Source of the DNA: Kocuria sp. TGY1127_2 | GTDB lineage: Bacteria; Actinomycetota; Actinomycetes; Actinomycetales; Micrococcaceae | NCBI RefSeq assembly: GCF_013394385.1 | Contig: NZ_AP022834.1 | Location: 1,612,001 to 1,676,000 of the forward strand | Direction: 5' to 3' | DNA length: 64,000 bases | Part shown: positions 9,206-18,811 of the stretch, one piece after another | How positions within the stretch are numbered: position 1 is the first letter of the stretch | How the letters are laid out: every line of letters begins with the position of its first letter | Notes under the pieces: model-generated | Database searches by the model: none | Told to the model about the DNA's origin: nothing | The model's input: only the letters and a program-made list of their open reading frames with translations | Program-made: the position numbers and the translations under genes

Positions 9206-10342
9206 ATGGAACAGCGTGAACTGAGGGTCGGGATCATCGGTTGCGGGATGATCAGCCGAAACCACATCGAGTCGTATCAATCAATGAAACACGTCCGGGT
9301 TGTCGCGGTCGCCGACCTGGATCCTGAGGCCTCGGAGAAGGTCGCAGCGACCTACGAGATCCCGGTGAGTGTGGTGGACATTGACCGGATCTGGGACCAG
9401 GACCTCGACGTCGTCTCGATCTGCACCCCGCACCCGACGCATGAAGCCTTGGTCCTGGCGGCTGCGGGCCACGGCGTGAACGTGGTGTGCGAGAAGCCAA
9501 TTTCCATCGATGTGGCCGCGGCCTCTCGCATGGTCGCGGCATGCGAGGAAGCGGGCGTCGAACTCACCGTGCTTTTCCAACGCAGGTTCTGGCCTGCGGC
9601 GCAGCAGATCCGGGCGGCCCTCGACGACGGGCCGCTTCAGAACCCGGTACTCGGTCATTGCTCGGTCATGTTGCATCGTGACCCCGAGTACTATTCCCAG
9701 GACGACTGGCGAGGCACCTGGCGCACGGATGGCGGCGGCGTCCTGATGACCCAAGCGATCCATTACATCGATCTGTTGCAGTGGTTCATGGGAGATGTTC
9801 AAGAAGTCTTCGGCCGGGTGAACACCTACAAGCACGGAACGAATATCGAAGTCGAGGATTCGGCAGTCGCAACCCTCGTGTTCGCCACCGGGGCCATGGC
9901 CACGATTCAGGCGAGCACCGCCGCATCTCCCGCCCTGGGGGCCCAAGTGCGCGTTACGGGAAGCAACGGCTCCACCGCGCAGTTGACGGAGTTTCCAGAG
10001 GGCACCGATGGTCGCTTGGACATCTGGGGAGAGGGCGAATCGATCACCAGCTTGCTCACGCACCCGGAGAACGTGCCACCCAACGCGTCCCTTTCTGCCA
10101 TCAACGATCACCTGATTCCCCATCATCGTTCCCAGCTGGAGGATTTCGTCGATGCTCTGCGGCAATCGAGGAAACCCGCGATTACCGGATCCGATTCGGT
10201 TCGGGCCTTGAAGATCCTGCTGGCAATCTACGAGTCTGCCCGCACCGGCGCACCCGTGCGATTGAACGAGGAAGCGATCGCAACCCGCGTTCGGGTTCCC
10301 GACGATGTCCGTTCAACCACCAATCCAGGAGAAAGGTCATGA
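9206..10342 (+). CDS. Gfo/Idh/MocA family NAD(P)-dependent oxidoreductase
   Basis: A 378-residue protein with the N-terminal dinucleotide motif VGIIGCGMISRNH, the family-diagnostic EKPISIDVAAA stretch around residues 95-105 and a C-terminal alpha/beta domain (DDWRGTWRTDGGGVLMTQAI, then HYIDLLQW). The family oxidises or reduces secondary alcohols of sugars, cyclitols and related rings. ATG 9206 follows GAAAGGA; the earlier in-frame ATG at 9158 lacks a site. The stop overlaps the start of the TIM-barrel gene (ATGA, 10339-10342), so the pair is translationally coupled, a combination common in keto-sugar and cyclitol pathways. Confidence 0.92.
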   Translation: MEQRELRVGIIGCGMISRNHIESYQSMKHVRVVAVADLDPEASEKVAATYEIPVSVVDIDRIWDQDLDVVSICTPHPTHEALVLAAAGHGVNVVCEKPISIDVAAASRMVAACEEAGVELTVLFQRRFWPAAQQIRAALDDGPLQNPVLGHCSVMLHRDPEYYSQDDWRGTWRTDGGGVLMTQAIHYIDLLQWFMGDVQEVFGRVNTYKHGTNIEVEDSAVATLVFATGAMATIQASTAASPALGAQVRVTGSNGSTAQLTEFPEGTDGRLDIWGEGESITSLLTHPENVPPNASLSAINDHLIPHHRSQLEDFVDALRQSRKPAITGSDSVRALKILLAIYESARTGAPVRLNEEAIATRVRVPDDVRSTTNPGERS

Positions 10343-11175
10343 TGACTTCACACGAAAGCTCTCGCCGAACCCTCGGGTTGGCGGCGCTCTCCTCCCTGAC
10401 GACTCCCCCGGACGAACTGATTCACTTAGCCTCAGACGCAGGATTCGACGTTGTCGGCATCCGGGTCCAGAAAGTCACGGATGCGGAACCCTCCTACGAT
10501 CTGAGCCCCGGCTCCCCATTGCGACGCCGAGTACTCACGGCGCTGTCCGAAACCGGACTGCGTGTCCTGGACACCGAATTTCTGTTGCTCGACGGAAGCC
10601 CTAATCAACAAGAAGTCTGGGAACGAGCGCTGGACCACGCTGCCGGGTTAACGGCCCGAACCTTCACCGTGGCCGCTGCGGACACGGAAGGGAATCGGTT
10701 GCGCGACTCTCTGACCGGCATGGTTGAGTACGCCGGGCAGCGCGGCCTCACGGTCACTGTGGAACCGATCAGCTACCAAGCCGTCAACTCTCTGCCTGGT
10801 GCTGCTTGCCTCGCCAGGGACACGGGAGCCAAGATCCTCGTCGACACCCTGCACTTGACCCGATTCGGAGCAACCCTCGACGAGCTCGATGCCGTCTACG
10901 ACGTCGTCGGTGGAATTCAGCTTGTTGATGGACCGAGGGCAGGGCCTTCGGATCGCCACGGGCTCGTCACGGAGTCACGTTCGGACCGTCTCGCACCAGG
11001 GCACGGCGAGTTTCCGCTACGAGATTATTTGGCCCACCTCCCCACGAACCTTCCGGTCAGTGTGGAGTCCTGTTCGGACGACTACGTCCGGCGGCACGGT
11101 CCACGGCAGTGGTTGCGCTTCCTGCACGAAAGTACGACCGCGGTCCTCGCCTCGACCGAGAGCCCGAGGGTTTAA
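10339..11175 (+). CDS. Sugar phosphate isomerase/epimerase (xylose isomerase-like TIM barrel)
   Basis: A 278-residue TIM-barrel protein of the AP_endonuc_2 family. Recognisable strand ends carry the usual metal ligands: VEPISYQ (Glu), LVDTLHLTRFG (Asp/His), GIQLVDGPR and PVSVESCSDDY (Glu). Members isomerise or epimerise keto-sugars, dehydrate inosose, or cleave dehydroshikimate. The first ATG at 10339 overlaps the upstream oxidoreductase stop; a second ATG at 10342 is possible. It works in the same coupled unit as the Gfo/Idh enzyme, probably on the ketone that enzyme makes. The exact reaction is not deducible. Confidence 0.85.
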   Translation: MMTSHESSRRTLGLAALSSLTTPPDELIHLASDAGFDVVGIRVQKVTDAEPSYDLSPGSPLRRRVLTALSETGLRVLDTEFLLLDGSPNQQEVWERALDHAAGLTARTFTVAAADTEGNRLRDSLTGMVEYAGQRGLTVTVEPISYQAVNSLPGAACLARDTGAKILVDTLHLTRFGATLDELDAVYDVVGGIQLVDGPRAGPSDRHGLVTESRSDRLAPGHGEFPLRDYLAHLPTNLPVSVESCSDDYVRRHGPRQWLRFLHESTTAVLASTESPRV

Positions 11176-11225
11176 AGCCTGCCCCTCTCCACGATCCAAC
11201 CTCTTGACGCCTAAGGAGACGACTC

Positions 11226-12967
11226 ATGTCCTGCACACCCTCGAACCTGTCTTGCGACGTCCTGGTGATCGGTTCCGGCGCCGGCGGGCTCGCTGCCGCA
11301 GTCACTGCCGCATATCACGGAATGAAGGTCATCGTCGCCGAGAAAGATGCCGTGATGGGAGGCGCAACATCCTGGTCGGGCGGGTGGGCATGGACGCCTG
11401 GCACACATTTCGCCAAACGCGATGGCCTCGTCGAGGCTCCGGAGCAATTCCGCACCTATCTCAGAAGCGTGATCGGCCGTTATTACCAGTCCGACAACAT
11501 CGACGCATTCATCGACGCCGCTCCGCGCATGGTGGAATTCTTCGAGAAGAAGACACGACTCCAATGGACTCCCGGAGCCAAGATCAAGGACATCTACGGA
11601 GAATTGCCCGGAGCGGGCACCGCGCACCGCTCGGTGGGCCCCAAACCGTGGAATGCACGCAACATCGACCCCGATTTGCTGAAGAAATTGCGGCACCAAA
11701 AATATGAAACATCCTTCCTCGGAATGGGCATCATGGCCGGACCGGACCTTTCTCAGTTCTTGGCCGCTTCCCAATTCAGCCCACAAGGGTGGCTTCACTC
11801 GGCCAAGCGGGTACTCCCCCACATGTGGGATCTTCTCGCTCACCGCCGAAATATGCAGTTGGTGAATGGAACCGCACTAATCGGACGCCTCGCCCAATCC
11901 GGTGCCGACCTGGGAGTCGAGTACCTGGTCAACACCGAGGGCCTGATGCTGATGACCGAGGACGGCCGTATCCGCGGCGCGAAGGTTCGGGGCCCCGAAG
12001 GAGTATTCACGATCAGCGCAAGCTCCGGCGTCGTCCTGGCCACTGGCGGTTTCCCCCAGAACGTCGAACTCCGCAAAGAACTATTTCCCGGTACGCCCTC
12101 TGGCCACGAACACCACTCCCTTGCGCCGGAGGCGTGCACCGGGACGGCCTGAAGCTGGCACAAAGTGTAGGGGGAGCCTTTGCCAAGAACCTCGCCTCTC
12201 CGGCCGCTTGGTGTCCCGTCTCGCTCGTTCCCTACGCCAACGGAACCACAGGCATATTCCCTCACATCATGGATCGCGCCAAACCCGGGTCGATCGGTGT
12301 GCTGCGAAACGGCAAGAGGTTCGTCAACGAGGCGAACGGTTATTACGACTACGTGGATGCCATGTTCAAGACCGTTCCTGAAGGGGAACCGGTCCAGTCC
12401 TGGCAGATCGCGGATTCACGATTCGTCCGGAAGTACCCGCTCGGGATGGCCAAACCACTGCCCATTCCGCTGACCCCATACCTCCGTAGCGGCTATCTGA
12501 TCCGGGGGAAGACCCTCGAAGAGCTCGCGCAGAAATGCGGGATCGACCCTGTCAATCTCGAGGAGACGGTCGGTGCTTTCAACCGTGCGGCCCGCCGTGG
12601 TCAAGACCCCGAGTTCCACCGCGGAAAGACAGAATTCAATCGGTACGGTGGAGACCCAAAGGTCCAGCCCAACCCAAGTCTCGCGCCGATCGAGAAGGGA
12701 CCGTTCTATGCGGTCAAAGTCGTCCCCGGCAGCTTCGGAACTTTCGACGGTATTGCAGCCGATGGGCATGGAAATGTCCTGGACGAAGACGGTACGGCTA
12801 TCCCGGGTCTCTACACCGCCGGCAACGACCGCGCCTCGATCATGGGCGGTTTCTACCCCGCGGGAGGCACCAATTTGGGCCCGGCGTTGACTTTCGGATA
12901 TGTAGTGGGTCGAGAATTGTCCGGTGCCTCCGCCTATGAGGTCGCTGCGGCCGAGTCGGAGCTGTGA
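11226..12967 (+). pseudogene. FAD-dependent dehydrogenase (third 3-oxosteroid 1-dehydrogenase-like copy), split by a one-base frameshift
   Basis: The first 308 codons read VLVIGSGAGGLAAAVTAAYH (FAD motif) and GGATSWSGGWAWTP, and stop at 12152. The rest (DGLKLAQSVGGAFAKN through GLYTAGNDRASIMGGFYPAG) continues in the next frame to 12967. Adding one G to the GGG at 12141-12143 joins the halves as ACTGDGLKLAQSVGG, the motif expected for this family, and gives about 580 residues with all domains. AAGGAGACGACTC precedes the ATG. Either this is a real inactivating mutation or a base was lost in sequencing a short G run. The product would be a paralogue of the flavoproteins at 1452 and 7249. No other damage is seen in the gene. 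Confidence 0.8.
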
Positions 12968-13026
12968 GCTCGGGTGCCCGAAGCCTGGCGGTCGAATGAG
13001 CGAACCGCGCCGAATGGCTCCCCGAT

Positions 13027-13221
13027 CTACCAGCGGTCGGCACGCCCGAGTGAGAGCCGGGTCTCAAGCGCACTGGAATCGGTGGCCCCTGCTGAGGCGG
13101 CGAGGCGTTCGAAAAGTGCGAATAACCAAGCTTTCTGCTCAATGGCCACCTTGCGTGCAGGGTCGAGCAGATCAGGCCCAGAAGAACCTCCGGCTACGAG
13201 GCCATGGCCGCAAACTGACAT
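13027..13221 (-). other. Intergenic stretch 12968-13263 with a possible 64-codon gene remnant
   Basis: The 296-bp gap between the broken flavoprotein and the D-serine ammonia-lyase holds no clear regulatory site. On the minus strand, a frame from ATG 13221 to 13027 encodes a soluble helical-looking peptide containing LLDPARKVAIEQKAWLFALF and ending in RLSLGRADRW. I do not recognise the family, and there is only a weak binding site. It could be a gene remnant, a short regulator or chance. The composition looks more protein-like than typical noncoding frames here. Confidence 0.2.
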
Positions 13222-13263
13222 ACTCGAGGCAGAAGACCAACCGTGAATGCATAAAGGGATCCG

Positions 13264-14658
13264 ATGTTTGACGACAGCCACCTCCAATCGGGTGCGCGCG
13301 GCGTACTGAACGCTTTGCGGACCGGAACCGAAACGGCATGGATCCAACCACCGGAAACCATCCCGTGCCCAGAAGAGACGAGCGAGGCCGCCGAGTCTTT
13401 CGGGAGTACATCAGCACCGGCCCCGTCGTCGGGCCCCGCAACTGTCCCCTCCCCGACTGACTTGGCCGAAGCCGCCGAGCGCTTTCGCTGGTACGCACCA
13501 CTGGTCCGAGAGATGTTTGCGGAGACCAAACAGTGGAACGGAATCATCGAGTCGAGGCTTCTGAGCGTCGGAGACTTGCAGGAGGCATTGCATCCGGTTC
13601 TCGGCTCAAGAATCCCAGGGAATTTGTGGGTCAAGTGCGACAACGAGTTGCCCGTAACCGCTTCGGTCAAGTCTCGCGGAGGCATCCACGAAGTCTTTGC
13701 TCTGGGCCACCGTGTGCTGCAAAGACACGGTCTCCCGCTGAGCGAGGGGGCCCTTCAATTCATGGATCCCCACATTCGCGAGATCGTTTCCGGATACCGC
13801 TTGGTGGTCGGATCCACGGGCAACCTGGGGTTATCCATCGGGCTCATGGGTCGGACTCTGGGGTTCAGCGTGTCCGTGCACATGTCTGCCGATGCCAAGG
13901 CCTGGAAGAAGACAAAACTGCGCGAAGCAGGGGCTGAGGTCGTAGAACATGCGGGCAACTTCAGCGTGGCCGTGACCAAGGCACGCGAAACGGCCGAGCT
14001 GGAACCCAACGCCTTTTTCATCGACGACGAGAGGTCCCTGGACCTCTTTTTGGGATATGCCGTCTCGGGCGCAAGGGTGGCCGGTCAACTGCGCGCTGCT
14101 GCCGTCCACGTGACAGCGGACCAGCCGTTGTTCGTGTATCTGCCCTGCGGGGTGGGCGGCGCGCCGGGTGGAATCGCCTACGGGCTCAAACAGGAATTCG
14201 GCGAGAACGTACACTGCATCTTCGTTGAGCCGACCCACGCGCCCGCGGTTTTTCTTGGGCGCCTGACCGGGCTTGATGACGGAGTCCACGTCGAGGAAAT
14301 TGGGCTGGACGGCTCCACCGAGGCGGACGGGCTCGCCGTGCAGCGTCCTTCCGGGTTGGTAGGCCAGGCTATAGGCTCCGAGATCACGGGGTTCGTGACC
14401 GTTGACGACGAGGCTTTGATCCGGACCCTCGCCGCTGCCCACCATGCCGAAGGCCTCCGCGTTGAGCCCTCCGCATGCGCCGGCATCGTGGGTGCAACTC
14501 GTTTTGCTGCCCTAGACGATTCGACTCTCGGCATTCGCGGCATCACCCGGTCCCAGATCGAGAACGGTACTCACATGGCCTGGCTCACCGGCGGGAACAT
14601 GATGCCCGATGCCGAGTTCAGCTCACTCGTCGCCCGAGGCTCCAGCCAGGAAATGTAA
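13264..14658 (+). CDS. dsdA: D-serine ammonia-lyase (D-serine dehydratase)
   Basis: A 464-residue fold-type II PLP enzyme. The PLP lysine lies in PVTASVKSRGGIHE (K136), the phosphate-binding loop is VVGSTGNLGLSIG, and the DsdA-specific segments SADAKAWKKTKLREAGAEVV and LPCGVGGAPGGIAYGLK are present. The enzyme deaminates D-serine to pyruvate and ammonia in the cytoplasm. The length is close to E. coli DsdA (about 440), with a slightly longer N-terminus rich in Pro and Ser. AAAGGGA precedes ATG 13264. It is the last plus-strand gene before the convergent aconitase. Its link to the flavoprotein cluster is unclear, and it may be a stand-alone gene. Confidence 0.9.
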   Translation: MFDDSHLQSGARGVLNALRTGTETAWIQPPETIPCPEETSEAAESFGSTSAPAPSSGPATVPSPTDLAEAAERFRWYAPLVREMFAETKQWNGIIESRLLSVGDLQEALHPVLGSRIPGNLWVKCDNELPVTASVKSRGGIHEVFALGHRVLQRHGLPLSEGALQFMDPHIREIVSGYRLVVGSTGNLGLSIGLMGRTLGFSVSVHMSADAKAWKKTKLREAGAEVVEHAGNFSVAVTKARETAELEPNAFFIDDERSLDLFLGYAVSGARVAGQLRAAAVHVTADQPLFVYLPCGVGGAPGGIAYGLKQEFGENVHCIFVEPTHAPAVFLGRLTGLDDGVHVEEIGLDGSTEADGLAVQRPSGLVGQAIGSEITGFVTVDDEALIRTLAAAHHAEGLRVEPSACAGIVGATRFAALDDSTLGIRGITRSQIENGTHMAWLTGGNMMPDAEFSSLVARGSSQEM

Positions 14659-14724
14659 CGTCACCGGGATGCTGCGCGCTTGACGAGGTCATGCGCGGAG
14701 GCAGGCTCCGGAACAGCGGACGGT

Positions 14725-14753
14725 TTCCGCACCGGAGGGCCACCGGTGCGGAA
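14725..14753. terminator. Hairpin between convergent dsdA and aconitase genes
   Basis: TTCCGCACCGG (14725-14735) pairs perfectly with CCGGTGCGGAA (14743-14753) around a 7-base loop. It sits between two convergent stop codons, so it can serve both genes as a terminator. No long T tract follows, as is common in GC-rich actinobacteria. Confidence 0.55.
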
Positions 14754-14773
14754 TCCGCCATGGGCGGGCAAAC

Positions 14774-16717
14774 CTAGACGGCCTGCGCGGTCAGCGGGAT
14801 TCGACCACCGGCCAGCACCATCTCTACCTGGCGGTCCGAGAGCCTATGGTGCAGCAACGTCTTGCGACCGCCGATGGTCCCCGTGATGTCGCGGCCGGTT
14901 GATAGGGCGTCGTGAAGTCCTTCGAGCACTACCACGTCGTCTTGTGAAGCGGCGTCGTAGTCCGCCGGGTCGTCGAATTCCAGGGCTAGGATGCCGAAGT
15001 TGGCAAGATTTTGCCAATGGATCCGCGCGAAGGACTTGGCAATCACGGCACGCAACCCCAGATAGCGAGGGGCAATCACGGCATGCTCGCGGGATGAACC
15101 CTGGCCATAGTTGTCTCCTGCGATCACCACATGATCTCCGTCGGCTTGGGCTGCCCTTTCCGGATATGTCGGGTCGATCCGGGTAAAACTGAACTCCGCG
15201 ATCTTGGGGATATTACTGCGGTACGGCAGCACGCGCGAACCGGCAGGCATGATCTCGTCCGTCGAGACGTCGTCTTCCATAACCAAAAGCGCTGGAGCCT
15301 CGAGTCGATCTTCGAGCGGCTCGAATTCCGGCAGCGATGAGATGTTTGGACCCTTCACAAGCTCAACCTGAAGCGCCTGGTCCTTGTCCAGCGGAGGCAG
15401 CAGCATGTCCTCGTTGGCGCTGTACCTCTCGGGCATCCCCGGTCTCGGGTATTCAATGCCGTGACTCTCGGCAAGGGTTCGCGGATCCGTGATTTTCCCG
15501 GTCAGGGCCGCGGCTGCCGCCGTCTCCGGGGAGCACAACCACACAGCGTCCTCCTCCGTGCCCGAACGGCCCGGGAAATTGCGTGGCATGGTGCGCAACG
15601 AATTCCGGCCACTCGCCGGGGCCTGACCCATACCAATGCATCCCATGCAGCCTGACTGGTGGATACGGGCCCCCGAGGCAACGAGCGAAGTCAACCAGCC
15701 ACCCGCGATCAGATCCGCGAGCACCTCCCGTGAGGTGGGGTTGGCGTCAACAGAAACCTGCGAGTCTGTTTGCTGACCCTCCAGGATCTCCGCGAAGACC
15801 GCAAAATCCCGGAGCCCAGGATTAGCGGAGGATCCGACGACGACCTGGAAGGCGTCCTCGTCTCCGACCTCGGCCACCGGAACCACGTTTCCCGGGGAAG
15901 AAGGCTTGGCAATGAGCGGTTCCAAGGAGGACAGGTCGATGTGCTCCTCGATGTCGTACGTTGCATCGTCGTCAGCCACGATCCGCTGATAGTCGTCGGC
16001 GCGGCCGACTGCGGCGAGGTAATCCCGCACAGCGTCATCGGCCGGGAACACGCTCGTGGTGGCTCCGAGTTCGGCTCCCATATTCGCGATCACGTGCCGG
16101 TCCATGGCAGTGAGTCCAGCAAGGCCTGGTCCGTGGTACTCGATCACGCGGCCTACACCGCCCTTCACACCGTGACGACGCAACATCTCCAGGATCACGT
16201 CCTTGGCCGAGACCCAGTCGGGCAGCTCGCCAGTCAACTCCACACCCCAAACCTCGGGCATGGTCACGTAGAGCGGTTGACCGGCCATTGCCATCGCGAC
16301 CTCCAGGCCGCCGACCCCCACCGCGAGCATCCCCAGAGCGCCCGCAGCGCACGTGTGCGAGTCGGAACCGATCATAGTGGCACCAGGCCGGCCGAAACGA
16401 GACTGGTGCACCGGATGCGAAACCCCGTTACCGGCCTTGGAAAACCACAGGCCGAAACGCTGCGCCGCGGACTGCAGGAACAGGTGGTCGTCAGGGTTCT
16501 TCTCGTCGGTCTGCAACAGGTTGTGGTCCACGTACTGCACCGACAGCTCGGTCTGAATGCGTTCCAGGCCCATGGCCTCTAATTCGAGCATCACCATGGT
16601 GCCCGTGGCGTCCTGGGTAAGGGTCTGGTCAACTTTCAGGGCGATCTCCTCGCCTGGCGTCATCTCCCCCTCGATGAGATGATTCGCGATGAGTTTCTGG
16701 GTGACGTTCTGAGACAC
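14774..16717 (-). CDS. acn: Aconitate hydratase
   Basis: A 647-residue aconitase that interconverts citrate and isocitrate in the TCA and glyoxylate cycles. The [4Fe-4S] ligands are visible in IGSDSHTCAAGALG and QSGCMGCIGMG. The swivel domain has DDVSTDEIMPAGSRVLPYRS and DNYGQGSSREHAVIAPRYLG. The length fits the short (about 640-residue) mitochondrial/Bacteroides-like type, not the 890-residue AcnA. The start is a GTG at 16717 preceded by GGGAGGGCAGGATA; the frame is open upstream to 16879 without a site. In this context it serves glyoxylate and acetyl-CoA metabolism, but it is not clearly part of a neighbouring operon. Confidence 0.95.
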   Translation of the reverse strand: MSQNVTQKLIANHLIEGEMTPGEEIALKVDQTLTQDATGTMVMLELEAMGLERIQTELSVQYVDHNLLQTDEKNPDDHLFLQSAAQRFGLWFSKAGNGVSHPVHQSRFGRPGATMIGSDSHTCAAGALGMLAVGVGGLEVAMAMAGQPLYVTMPEVWGVELTGELPDWVSAKDVILEMLRRHGVKGGVGRVIEYHGPGLAGLTAMDRHVIANMGAELGATTSVFPADDAVRDYLAAVGRADDYQRIVADDDATYDIEEHIDLSSLEPLIAKPSSPGNVVPVAEVGDEDAFQVVVGSSANPGLRDFAVFAEILEGQQTDSQVSVDANPTSREVLADLIAGGWLTSLVASGARIHQSGCMGCIGMGQAPASGRNSLRTMPRNFPGRSGTEEDAVWLCSPETAAAAALTGKITDPRTLAESHGIEYPRPGMPERYSANEDMLLPPLDKDQALQVELVKGPNISSLPEFEPLEDRLEAPALLVMEDDVSTDEIMPAGSRVLPYRSNIPKIAEFSFTRIDPTYPERAAQADGDHVVIAGDNYGQGSSREHAVIAPRYLGLRAVIAKSFARIHWQNLANFGILALEFDDPADYDAASQDDVVVLEGLHDALSTGRDITGTIGGRKTLLHHRLSDRQVEMVLAGGRIPLTAQAV

Positions 16718-16982
16718 TATCCTGCCCTCCCGGCTCGAGATGAGCACCGAGTCAACTTTGACCCGGGCCCCTGACCCCAGGCTATGCCCCAGGAAACGAA
16801 AGGTTAAGCGCGGATGTCGGACCGTCCCGCCCGCGTCGTGCCCGGGGTCCGGGGCCACTCTGGGTCTTCGCCCCCGCATGAGACATCATATTCCTTTCAA
16901 AATTCGCTAGGCTGGGCGATCGTGTGAGGCCGCCGAGACGCGGGACGAGACCGATGCGGGCGATTGAAGCCGAGGAGTGACT

Positions 16983-18527
16983 GTGCCCACCAAGTATCCG
17001 AAACCGAGCCGACGAATCGGCGCCATCTTGGGAATGGTCCTCTTCTATCTCGTGATCTGGTTCGGGCTCGTGCTGCTCGTTGCCGGCCTCGGAATCCATT
17101 GGTTCTGGGGTGAGGTCAGTGTTCGACAGATGGCGACCAGCGTCAAGGACGTCGACTTATCGCACGGTTTCGCCAGTGAATGGCTGGGGTTCTTCGGAAT
17201 CGTCGTCGTCCCGGCGGTCATTACTCTTGCCATTGCGCTTGTCCATCTCCTCCGTATCCGGAAAAGGCGGCTTGGTTCTTGGGATCCGCGTCCGCGGACG
17301 ACACGTCGTATGACCCGGGCACTCTCCGCGAGCTTGGTCCTGATCCTGATTGTGACCGGAACATCGGTGTTTTCGAGCAGCGTGGGTCTGGCCGATTTCG
17401 TCCGCGCGGCGAGTTCCGACATGGACATCGGAGACTACTACGCCGAGCCGGAGATCACCGACTCCACGCACAAACGCAATATCGTGAATATCTATCTCGA
17501 ATCCGGAGAACAGACCCTGGGCGACGAAAACCTGTTCGAGAAGGATCCCTATGCCCCTCTCGAAGATCGGACGGCAGATTGGCAGAGCGTCGAGAATTAT
17601 CAGCAGTACGAAGGCGGAGGCTGGACCATGGCCGGGATGGTCTCGACGCAGTGCGGTATCCCGCTCAAGGGAACCAGTTCACCGTGGTACGGCGGTGGGA
17701 ACACCGCTCCTCCGGACGGCATCGATTCCTACCTCAACGGCACGACGTGCTTGGGTGACGTACTCAAACAACAGGGGTACAAGAACGTGTTCATGGGCGG
17801 AGCCGGCGGCGAGTTCGCCAGCAAGGACACGTTCTTGCAAAACCACGGTTTCGACGAGACCAAGGACCTGGCAGATTGGAAGGCTGCCGGTGAGCCGGAA
17901 AAGAACTTCCGGGAGGATTGGGGTCTCAGCGACGAGAGACTATTGGACCACGCCAAGGACGAGATCGACCAGTTGCACGCCGATTCCGAAAAGACTGGAC
18001 AGCCATTCAATCTTTCGACGCTGACTTTGGACACCCACGAACCCACCACGGTATACGACTATTGTCAGGTGGACACGAACAAAAAGCTGACATCGGTCTA
18101 CCAGTGTTCCATGGAAAAAGTTGTCGACTATGTGAACTACATGGAGGAAAAAGGCTATCTGGACGACACCGCCGTTGTTATCCAGGGAGACCACCTCAAG
18201 CACATGGCATCCAGTGATTCCTTCCACAAGGAGCTGGACAAGAACAACAACCGCAGCATCTTCAATCGTGTGTGGGTGCCGGGTGAAGACCGGAATCGTC
18301 AGTTGCGTCCCGGTATGGACCAGCTCAGCATGTATCCGACGATGCTCGAGGCCGCCGGCCTGCAATTGAAGGACCATTCGGCAGGGCTGGGCGTCTCCGG
18401 ATTCACGGACAGTATTCCTCAAGATTCAGCTCAGGCCCTGACCGCTCAGGAATATAGAGAGCTGCTGACGACGCGCTCCAAGAACTTCTACACGAAGGCG
18501 TGGGACGGCGAGCACGTCAGGAGCTAG
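16983..18527 (+). CDS. Membrane-bound phosphoglycerol transferase-like protein (LTA synthase / MdoB alkaline phosphatase superfamily)
   Basis: A 514-residue protein with three predicted membrane helices (about residues 10-40, 66-90 and 113-135) followed by a large extracellular sulfatase-type domain. Active-site motifs include NIYLES (metal-binding Glu), GGGWTMAGMVSTQCGIPL with the likely nucleophilic Thr, TLDTHEP and VIQGDHLKHM. The GWT-AGM-SQCG pattern resembles E. coli phosphoglycerol transferase I (MdoB/OpgB) more than staphylococcal LtaS. Family members transfer phosphoglycerol to glycans or teichoic acids. GTG 16983 is chosen over GTG 16977 because GAGGAG then has normal spacing. It is divergent from aconitase. 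The acceptor is unknown. Confidence 0.85.
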   Translation: MPTKYPKPSRRIGAILGMVLFYLVIWFGLVLLVAGLGIHWFWGEVSVRQMATSVKDVDLSHGFASEWLGFFGIVVVPAVITLAIALVHLLRIRKRRLGSWDPRPRTTRRMTRALSASLVLILIVTGTSVFSSSVGLADFVRAASSDMDIGDYYAEPEITDSTHKRNIVNIYLESGEQTLGDENLFEKDPYAPLEDRTADWQSVENYQQYEGGGWTMAGMVSTQCGIPLKGTSSPWYGGGNTAPPDGIDSYLNGTTCLGDVLKQQGYKNVFMGGAGGEFASKDTFLQNHGFDETKDLADWKAAGEPEKNFREDWGLSDERLLDHAKDEIDQLHADSEKTGQPFNLSTLTLDTHEPTTVYDYCQVDTNKKLTSVYQCSMEKVVDYVNYMEEKGYLDDTAVVIQGDHLKHMASSDSFHKELDKNNNRSIFNRVWVPGEDRNRQLRPGMDQLSMYPTMLEAAGLQLKDHSAGLGVSGFTDSIPQDSAQALTAQEYRELLTTRSKNFYTKAWDGEHVRS

Positions 18528-18811
18528 GAACCGCAAAGACGAGCATGTGGGCGGGCGACCGACGCCTGAGGATGAAGCCGACCTTCCGGCAGCTGCGAGG
18601 AAAGACGTGAACCCACGGTCGTTCGTCGCACCCCCTGCATCAGCGACGATGAGTCCGTGTCGCCTCGGCGGCGAGCGCAGCTGGGGCGGGGTCGCGGATC
18701 GACCATCAGGCCGCGGCAACCCCCGGCAATCGCGTGACCTGCGCTACACCCCACCGGTAGACCTGAAGCCGAACCCGCACCGCCGCGGGCACCGGAACGT
18801 GAGGAGCGAAG

